Assembly: GCF_900240335.1 (NCBI RefSeq)
Contig: NZ_LT964979.1
Span: 1,426,001-1,490,000, forward strand
Length of the DNA: 64,000 nucleotides
DNA from: Flavimobilis massiliensis
GTDB lineage: Bacteria; Actinomycetota; Actinomycetes; Actinomycetales; Cellulomonadaceae
Reading direction: 5' to 3'
Part shown: positions 57,782 through 64,000 of the stretch, piece by piece
Position numbering within the stretch: position 1 is the first letter of the stretch
Layout: each line of letters starts with the position of its first letter
The notes under the pieces: model-generated
Databases searched by the model: none
Seen by the model: the letters and a program-made list of their open reading frames with translations, nothing else
Told to the model about the DNA's origin: nothing
Program-made: the position numbers and the translations under genes

Positions 57782-58203
57782 CCACCGATCCCACCCAGCC
57801 GCTGCCCGTGACGCCCGACGACTCCGTGACTCCTCAGGACACCGTGACGGCCGACGACACCATGGCAGACGACACGCCGCACACCGTTCCTGGTGTCGAG
57901 CCCGACGCACCGTCCGCGGGGTACACCCCGTCGGCCGAGGCCGCGACCGCCTACCCACCTCCCGCGTGGACCGCTCCGCCCGCCGATGCACCGCGCGAGG
58001 TGTCGACGAGCGTGCGCACGGGAACGATCGTCTGGGGTGCGATCCTCGTCGTCGCGGGCGTCGTCCTCGCGGCGTCCGCTGCCGGGTTCACGCTCGACGT
58101 CGGGCTCGTCGCGATCGTCGCGCTCGCCGGAGCGGGCGTCGCGCTCCTCGCCGGGGCGCTCACGACGTCCGTGCGACGCAGCCGCCGGGAGCGTGCACGC
58201 TGA
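57778..58203 (+). CDS. Small two-helix membrane protein coupled to the PspC gene
   Basis: A 141-residue protein: about 80 disordered residues rich in Asp, Thr, Pro and Ala, then two hydrophobic helices (GTIVWGAILVVAGVVLAASA and VGLVAIVALAGAGVALLAGA) and a basic end (SVRRSRRERAR). The positive end suggests that the C-terminus is in the cytoplasm. It overlaps the PspC/LiaF-like gene by ATGA, so the two are translationally coupled and probably act together. No known domain recognised. Confidence 0.82.
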   Translation: MTTDPTQPLPVTPDDSVTPQDTVTADDTMADDTPHTVPGVEPDAPSAGYTPSAEAATAYPPPAWTAPPADAPREVSTSVRTGTIVWGAILVVAGVVLAASAAGFTLDVGLVAIVALAGAGVALLAGALTTSVRRSRRERAR

Positions 58204-58216
58204 CACAACCCCGAGC

Positions 58217-58257
58217 ACGACGAAGGGCCTCACCCACCGGGTGAGGCCCTTCGTCGT
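58217..58257. terminator. Bidirectional stem-loop between convergent genes
   Basis: Perfect 19-bp arms ACGACGAAGGGCCTCACCC and complement with a 3-nt ACC loop, 13 bp after one stop and 23 bp from the other. Confidence 0.88.
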
Positions 58258-58280
58258 CGTGCGCTGCGCTCAGCGCGGCG

Positions 58281-58880
58281 TCACTCCTTGGTGACGGCGG
58301 CGGCCGGCGCGGGGACCGACGCGATGCGGTTGAACGCGAAGCCGAAGGCCAGCATCATGACGCCGAGGCCCATGACGAGGGCGGAGACGCCGTACGCGAT
58401 GACCGAGGAGAAGAGCGACGCGCGGAGGAACGAGCCGTTCATCACCGTGGTGCGCTGGCCCTGGGCCTTCGCGGCTGCCTCGGTGTTCGTGATGACCTCG
58501 GGGGCGGCGTTGAGCTGCGTGAGGGTCGCGATGTCCAGCTTGTCAACGGCGGCGGCGATGTCCTCGGACTTCGTCGTGTCAGCAGCCTTCGCGGCCGCCT
58601 TGAGCTCGCTGACCTTCGCACCGAGCTGGGCGTAGGTCTGCCCCTCGGAGCCGGCGAGCGCGTGCTTGTTGATGACCTCGGCCTGCGCGTAGGCGGTGAA
58701 CGGGCCGCCGACCTTCTTGCCGGCGAGCATGTCCGCGTCGGCGGAGATCGTGATCTCCTCGGCCTTGAGCTGGCTCGTGATCATGCCCCAGACGACACCG
58801 CCCGCGACGATGAGCACGGCGCCCGCGACGAACGACAGGATCGCGACGATCGAGACGGACTTCTTGACGTTGGCGTTCAT
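58281..58880 (-). CDS. Two-helix membrane protein often labelled 'LigA'; function unknown
   Basis: A 199-residue protein: hydrophobic helix near the start (VSIVAILSFVAGAVLIVAGG), an extracytoplasmic domain of about 110 residues beginning LKAEEITISADADMLAGKKV and containing VGGPFTAYAQAEVINKHALA, a helical Ala/Lys-rich part, then a second helix region (ASLFSSVIAYGVSALVMGLG). Close relatives in Micrococcales are often named aromatic ring-opening dioxygenase LigA; nothing in the sequence (no metal-ligand motif, clear membrane helices) supports this. The ATG at 58880 follows GAGGGGAAAG. Single-gene unit. Confidence 0.8.
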   Translation of the reverse strand: MNANVKKSVSIVAILSFVAGAVLIVAGGVVWGMITSQLKAEEITISADADMLAGKKVGGPFTAYAQAEVINKHALAGSEGQTYAQLGAKVSELKAAAKAADTTKSEDIAAAVDKLDIATLTQLNAAPEVITNTEAAAKAQGQRTTVMNGSFLRASLFSSVIAYGVSALVMGLGVMMLAFGFAFNRIASVPAPAAAVTKE

Positions 58881-59138
58881 TGGTTTCTTTCCCCTCAGGT
58901 GCCGGCCCGGGGATCCGGTCCGGTCGGTGGTTCTTGCCTCGACTCCTAAATTACGGACTGCGGAAGCCGTGATCTTGGGACCTTCGGCCACCTTTTCACG
59001 GCGGCGCCGGGTTCTTCCGTCAGAAACGCCGACTCCCGTCGCCGCAGGCTGATGCGGGTGCAGCGGCGCCCCTACCACCGCTCCGTGGCCGCGTGTCAGG
59101 ACGTCGGTCCCGAGCTTCGAGGCGGGCTCCCGCACGAC
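58881..59138. other. Intergenic region upstream of the two-helix protein
   Basis: No gene supported. An AT-rich patch (58946-58957, CTAAATTACGG area) on the minus strand gives a possible -10 box for the gene at 58880; a guaA terminator follows. Confidence 0.4.
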
Positions 59139-59180
59139 GACGACGGCCCGCCACCTCCGCAGAGGTGACGGGCCGTCGTC
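59139..59180. terminator. Stem-loop after guaA
   Basis: GACGACGGCCCGCCACCT and AGGTGACGGGCCGTCGTC pair over 18 bp with one mismatch and a short CCGCAG loop, 19 bp after the guaA stop. Confidence 0.85.
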
Positions 59181-59196
59181 ATGCCGCAGGACTGCG

Positions 59197-60776
<1,580 letters not shown>

Positions 60777-60825
60777 CGGACAAGGATAGACGCCTGCGCG
60801 GCCGGGCCGCGGCGGTGCCCGCGGC

Positions 60826-61248
60826 TCAGGACGCGGTGCTGCCCGACGCTCCCGTGCTGCCCGGCGTCTGCGACGTGCCGGCCGCCACAGCGCGCTCCGC
60901 GCCGTCGAGCAGCGCCGTGGCCTCGGCGTGGACCTTCTTCTCGACGACGAACGACATGACAGGCACGACGCCCGCGAGGACCATCGTCGCGAGCCGTCCG
61001 GTGCCCCAGCGCATCTTCACCCACAGGTCGACGACCGTGACGAGGTACACGACGTAGACCCAGCCGTGAGCGAAGGGGATCCACGCGATCCACGCCATGA
61101 GGTCGTCGGGCGCCCGCAGCACGTACTTGACGATCATCTCGACGCACAGGACGAGCAGGAACACGCCCGTGACGAGCGCGAGCACGCGGTAGCGCGCGAG
61201 CGCGGCGCGGGTCTTCGCGATGCGGTCCGTGAGGTCTGGCGTCGGCAC
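60826..61248 (-). CDS. DUF3817-family membrane protein
   Basis: A 140-residue integral membrane protein with three or four helices (RVLALVTGVFLLVLCVEMIV, IPFAHGWVYVVYLVTVVDLW, LATMVLAGVVPVMSFVVEKK). The motif PFAHGWVYVVYL and the conserved ending SFVVEKKV are the signature of DUF3817, found beside guaA in many actinobacteria; function unknown. The C-terminal 35 residues (SQTPGSTGASGSTAS) are a disordered tail. The GTG at 61248 follows GGAGC, 8 nt upstream. Diverges from the ABC exporter genes. Confidence 0.85.
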   Translation of the reverse strand: MPTPDLTDRIAKTRAALARYRVLALVTGVFLLVLCVEMIVKYVLRAPDDLMAWIAWIPFAHGWVYVVYLVTVVDLWVKMRWGTGRLATMVLAGVVPVMSFVVEKKVHAEATALLDGAERAVAAGTSQTPGSTGASGSTAS

Positions 61249-61306
61249 GGGAAGCTCCTGAAAAAAGCGTTCGGGGAATGTCGGTGGCCCGGTCCATGCT
61301 AGTCGG

Positions 61307-63073
61307 GTGCGTTCACTCCCCCTCGACTCCCCCGGCATCCCGGACACCCGGTCCCCGGGCCGCTTCCTCTGGTGGCAGGCCCGCCAGCAGAAGGGCCCGC
61401 TCGCGCTCGCGCTCATCCTCGGCGTGCTCACCTTCGCCTCCCAGACGGTCATGCCGTACGTCTTCGGTGTCGCGCTCGACTCGGGGCTCGAGCAGGGACT
61501 GACCTCCGAGCTCTGGCGGTGGGCGGGCATCCTCCTCGCCGCGGCTGTCGTCCAGGTCGTCACGGCCGCGTGGGGCCACCGCGCGGACGTCGTCAACTGG
61601 CTGCGCGCGTCGTTCGCGTCCTCCGAGCTCATCGGCAACCGCATCGTCGAGTCCGGCGACGCAATCAGCGAGGAGCTCCCCACGGGCGAGGTCGTCGCGA
61701 CGGTCGCCTCCGATGCGCTACGCATGGGCGACATCTACGCGAACGCCGCGCGCCTCGTCGGCTCGCTGTGCGCGTACGTCGTCGTCGCCGTCATCATGCT
61801 CAACATGTCGCTCCTGCTGGGGCTCGTCGTGACCCTCGGCCTGCCGATCGTCTCGGGCATGCTCGTGCTCCTCGTCAAGCCGCTCCAGGCGCGCCAGGCG
61901 GCGCAGCGTGAGGCGCAGGGCCGCCTCACGACGCTCGGCGCGGACACCGTCTCGGGCCTGCGCATCCTGCGCGGCATCGGTGGCGAGAAGGTCTTCGCGG
62001 ACCGCTACAGGGCGCAGTCGCAGAAGGTCAAGGTCGCGGGCGAGCGCGTCGCGGTCACGCAGTCGTGGCTCGACGGCCTCCAGATCCTGCTGCCCTACCT
62101 CATGCTCGCGCTCGTCCTGTGGCTCGGTGCGCGTGAGGCCGTCAAGGGCAACATCACGGCCGGTCAGCTCGTGACGTTCTTCGGCTACGCCTCGTTCCTC
62201 ACGTGGCCCATGCAGAACATCGTCGAGGTCATCCAGTTCGTCACACGCGCGTTCATCGCGTCCCGCAAGATCCTCAAGGTCCTGCAGACGGTCTCGGCGA
62301 CGCCCGCGTCGTCGTCACCGGCGGTCATGCCTGCCGAGGGTGCCGAGCTCGTCGACGAGGCCTCGGGCCTCGTCGTCGAGCCGGGACGGCTCGTCGCGCT
62401 CGTGTGCCAGGACCCGGACGCCTCGGCGGCCGTCGCGACCCGGCTCGGCCGGCTCGACGACGAGCTCGAGGATGCGACGCCCGTGCGTCTCGGCGGTGTC
62501 CTCCTGCGCGACCTCGACAAGGGGGCCCTGCGCCGCCGGATCGTCGTCGGCGAAGCGACGCCCCACCTCTTCACGGGGTCGCTCCGCGCGGGTCTCGACG
62601 TCCGCGGCGGCGCGTCCGATGAGCAGATCCGCGCGGCCATGCACGTCGCGGATGCGGCCGACGTCCTCGACTCGACGCCCGACGGGCTCGACGGCGAGAT
62701 CACGGAGAAGGGCCGCACGCTCTCGGGCGGGCAGCGTCAGCGCGTCGCGCTCGCGCGCGCGCTCCTCACGGACGCCGAGATCCTCGTGCTCGTCGAGCCG
62801 ACGAGCGCGGTCGACGCCCACACCGAGGCGCGCATCGCGGAACGTCTCGCGGCCGCGCGCCGCGGCCGGACGACGGTCCTCGTCACCGCGAGCCCGCTCG
62901 TCCTCGAGCACGTCGACGAGGTCGTGCTGCTCGAGGGCGGCACGATCGTCGCGCGCGGCCCCCGCCGCGGCCTCGTCCCCGACACGGGCGAGGACGGCCG
63001 CCGCTACCGCGCGGTCGTCGACCGCAACATGGACACCCACGACTCCCAGACCCCCGCGGAGGTGACCCGATGA
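61307..63073 (+). CDS. ABC exporter half with degenerate nucleotide-binding domain
   Basis: A 588-residue ABC transporter subunit: six-helix exporter domain (about 25-320; GALALALILG-like FLWWQARQQKGPLALALILG, GLEQGLTSELWRWAGILLAA, AVVQVVTAAWGHRADVVNWL), then a nucleotide-binding domain. The latter is strikingly decayed: Walker A is replaced by LVALVCQDPDASAAVATRLG, the Q-loop by VVGEATPHLFTG, the Walker B Asp is Val (ILVLVEPTSAVD) and the H-loop is VLVTASP. Only the signature LSGGQRQRVALARAL and D-loop are intact. So this half probably cannot bind and hydrolyse ATP by itself and must pair with the next protein. A CATGCT box lies 6 nt before the GTG start. It overlaps the next gene by 4 bp (ATGA). 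Confidence 0.88.
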   Translation: MRSLPLDSPGIPDTRSPGRFLWWQARQQKGPLALALILGVLTFASQTVMPYVFGVALDSGLEQGLTSELWRWAGILLAAAVVQVVTAAWGHRADVVNWLRASFASSELIGNRIVESGDAISEELPTGEVVATVASDALRMGDIYANAARLVGSLCAYVVVAVIMLNMSLLLGLVVTLGLPIVSGMLVLLVKPLQARQAAQREAQGRLTTLGADTVSGLRILRGIGGEKVFADRYRAQSQKVKVAGERVAVTQSWLDGLQILLPYLMLALVLWLGAREAVKGNITAGQLVTFFGYASFLTWPMQNIVEVIQFVTRAFIASRKILKVLQTVSATPASSSPAVMPAEGAELVDEASGLVVEPGRLVALVCQDPDASAAVATRLGRLDDELEDATPVRLGGVLLRDLDKGALRRRIVVGEATPHLFTGSLRAGLDVRGGASDEQIRAAMHVADAADVLDSTPDGLDGEITEKGRTLSGGQRQRVALARALLTDAEILVLVEPTSAVDAHTEARIAERLAAARRGRTTVLVTASPLVLEHVDEVVLLEGGTIVARGPRRGLVPDTGEDGRRYRAVVDRNMDTHDSQTPAEVTR

Positions 63074-64000
63074 GCGGGCGCAAGCTTCCCGTCGCCGACG
63101 GTCCGACGACGCGTCGGCACACCGCGGCGCTCCTGCGCCGTCACAGCCGTCCGCTCGTCGGCATCACGGTGCTCCACACGATCGCGGCCCTCGCCGGTCT
63201 CGTCGGCCCGCTCCTCGTCGGCCGTCTCGTCGACCAGATCGTCGCGGGCGCCTCCCTCGCGGTCGTCGACCAGGCGGCGCTCATCTTCGTCACGGCGATC
63301 GTCGTGCAGTCCGTGCTCGTGCGCTTCGCCCAGCGCAAGGCTCGCGTCTACGGCGAGACGATGTTCGCCGAGCTCCGCGAGGACTTCGTCGACGCCGTCA
63401 CGGCGCTGCCCCTCTCGACCGTCGAGTCGGCCGGCACGGGTGACCTCGTCGGTCGCACGACGAACGACGTCGACCGTGTGCAGTTCGCCGTGCGCTTCGG
63501 CGTGCCGCGCGTCCTCGTCGCGATCATCACGATCGTCGCGACCCTCGTCGCGGCGTTCATCATCGCGCCGCAGGTGACGGTCGTCATGGTGCTCACCGCG
63601 CCGATCGTCATCATCGTCTCGCGGTGGTACCTCGCCCGGGCCACGCCCGGCTACCAGCGCGAGTCCGCCGCGTACGCAGCGCTCAACGGGACGATCACCG
63701 AGTCCGTCGAGGGTGCGCGCACGATCGACGCCCTCGCGATCGAGCAGACACGCCGCGACCGGCTGCGCGCCGACCTCCGCGAGGCCTTCGAGGCCGAGCG
63801 GTACACGCTCCGGCTGCGGACGGTCCTCACGCCCGGCCTCGACACGCCCTTCATGCTCGCGCCGATCATCCTGCTGCTCTGGGGCGCGTTCCTCATCAGC
63901 CACGGCTGGACGACGGTCGGTGACGTCACGACGATCATCCTCTACATGCGGATGATCATCGGCCCCATCTGGGAGCTCGTCTTCTGGCTCGACGAGATCC
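63070..64000 (+). CDS. ABC exporter half, second subunit (cut by window edge)
   Basis: The first 310 residues of a second exporter subunit, ATGA-overlapping the first. A basic start (KLPVADGPTTRRHTAALLRR) is followed by the exporter membrane domain: VLHTIAALAGLVGPLLVGRL, VESAGTGDLVGRTTNDVDRV (coupling helix region), VALVAAFIIAP-like VATLVAAFIIAPQVTVVMVL and EGARTIDALAIEQTRRDRLR. The nucleotide-binding domain lies beyond the window. Since its partner lacks Walker A, this protein would be expected to carry the intact ATPase site. Substrate unknown. Confidence 0.9.
   Translation, partial: MSGRKLPVADGPTTRRHTAALLRRHSRPLVGITVLHTIAALAGLVGPLLVGRLVDQIVAGASLAVVDQAALIFVTAIVVQSVLVRFAQRKARVYGETMFAELREDFVDAVTALPLSTVESAGTGDLVGRTTNDVDRVQFAVRFGVPRVLVAIITIVATLVAAFIIAPQVTVVMVLTAPIVIIVSRWYLARATPGYQRESAAYAALNGTITESVEGARTIDALAIEQTRRDRLRADLREAFEAERYTLRLRTVLTPGLDTPFMLAPIILLLWGAFLISHGWTTVGDVTTIILYMRMIIGPIWELVFWLDEI

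Noticed and set aside
58281..58880. Aromatic ring-opening dioxygenase LigA
   Set aside because: No dioxygenase metal motif; two clear membrane helices and a small outer domain. The label is a propagated misannotation.

Overview
The window is 64 kb of very GC-rich DNA (roughly 70% or more by eye) with strong G/C preference at third codon positions, many GTG starts and single-Fe-S WhiB regulation. This points to an actinobacterium. The gene set and order (guaA–DUF3817, a PspC sensor kinase, pcrA, purN–purH, DUF3017, mdh, icd, TIGR03089, WhiB) most resembles Micrococcales of the Cellulomonadaceae or Sanguibacter kind. That placement is inference from synteny and protein style, not from a search. 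No rRNA, tRNA, CRISPR array, prophage or transposase was seen.

Layout. (1) 1-9.1 kb: envelope polysaccharide genes: a cut-off family 2 glycosyltransferase, whiB, a TIGR03089 protein, a large DUF6541-like membrane protein, a UDP-sugar dehydrogenase, two glycosyltransferases and UDP-GlcNAc 2-epimerase. The epimerase and dehydrogenase together could make UDP-ManNAcA. (2) 9.2-16.7 kb: rocD, xth, and a 1784-residue secreted nuclease/5'-nucleotidase. (3) 17.2-21.3 kb: one-carbon metabolism: glyA-folD behind a ZTP riboswitch, a GNAT gene, purU. (4) 21.3-36.4 kb: carbohydrate use: a coupled operon of ROK regulator plus xylose/ribose-type ABC importer, a divergent glucose/mannose-type ABC importer, and a 2419-residue secreted amylase-pullulanase. 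(5) 36.6-40.2 kb: mdh, icd and an aquaporin. (6) 40.4-47 kb: DUF3017, a ferredoxin-reductase-like flavoprotein, purH behind a second ZTP riboswitch, ferritin, an unknown gene and purN. (7) 47.0-49.3 kb: a damaged region with an assembly gap, a 25-codon sucC fragment and an acyltransferase with a lost C-terminus. (8) 49.7-64 kb: pcrA, DUF456, a lipoprotein, a LiaRS/PspC-like envelope-stress module, guaA, DUF3817 and two halves of an ABC exporter, the first with a wrecked nucleotide-binding domain.

The most unusual content is non-coding. Three unrelated families of long palindromes sit immediately 3' of genes: a CTCGTAG family, a CGATAGC family and an AGAATCCGC family, about fourteen copies in total. 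Within each family the outer arms are conserved and the inner parts vary, mostly in ways that keep base pairing. One copy supplies the stop codon of its neighbouring gene. A 17-bp-based minisatellite lies beside one cluster. In addition, at least eleven genes have a TANNNT -10 box exactly 6-7 nt before the start codon and no ribosome binding site, so leaderless transcription looks common here.

Two single N characters (28996 and 47290) mark contig joins. Sequence next to both, especially 47.29-47.42 kb, should be treated as possibly misassembled.
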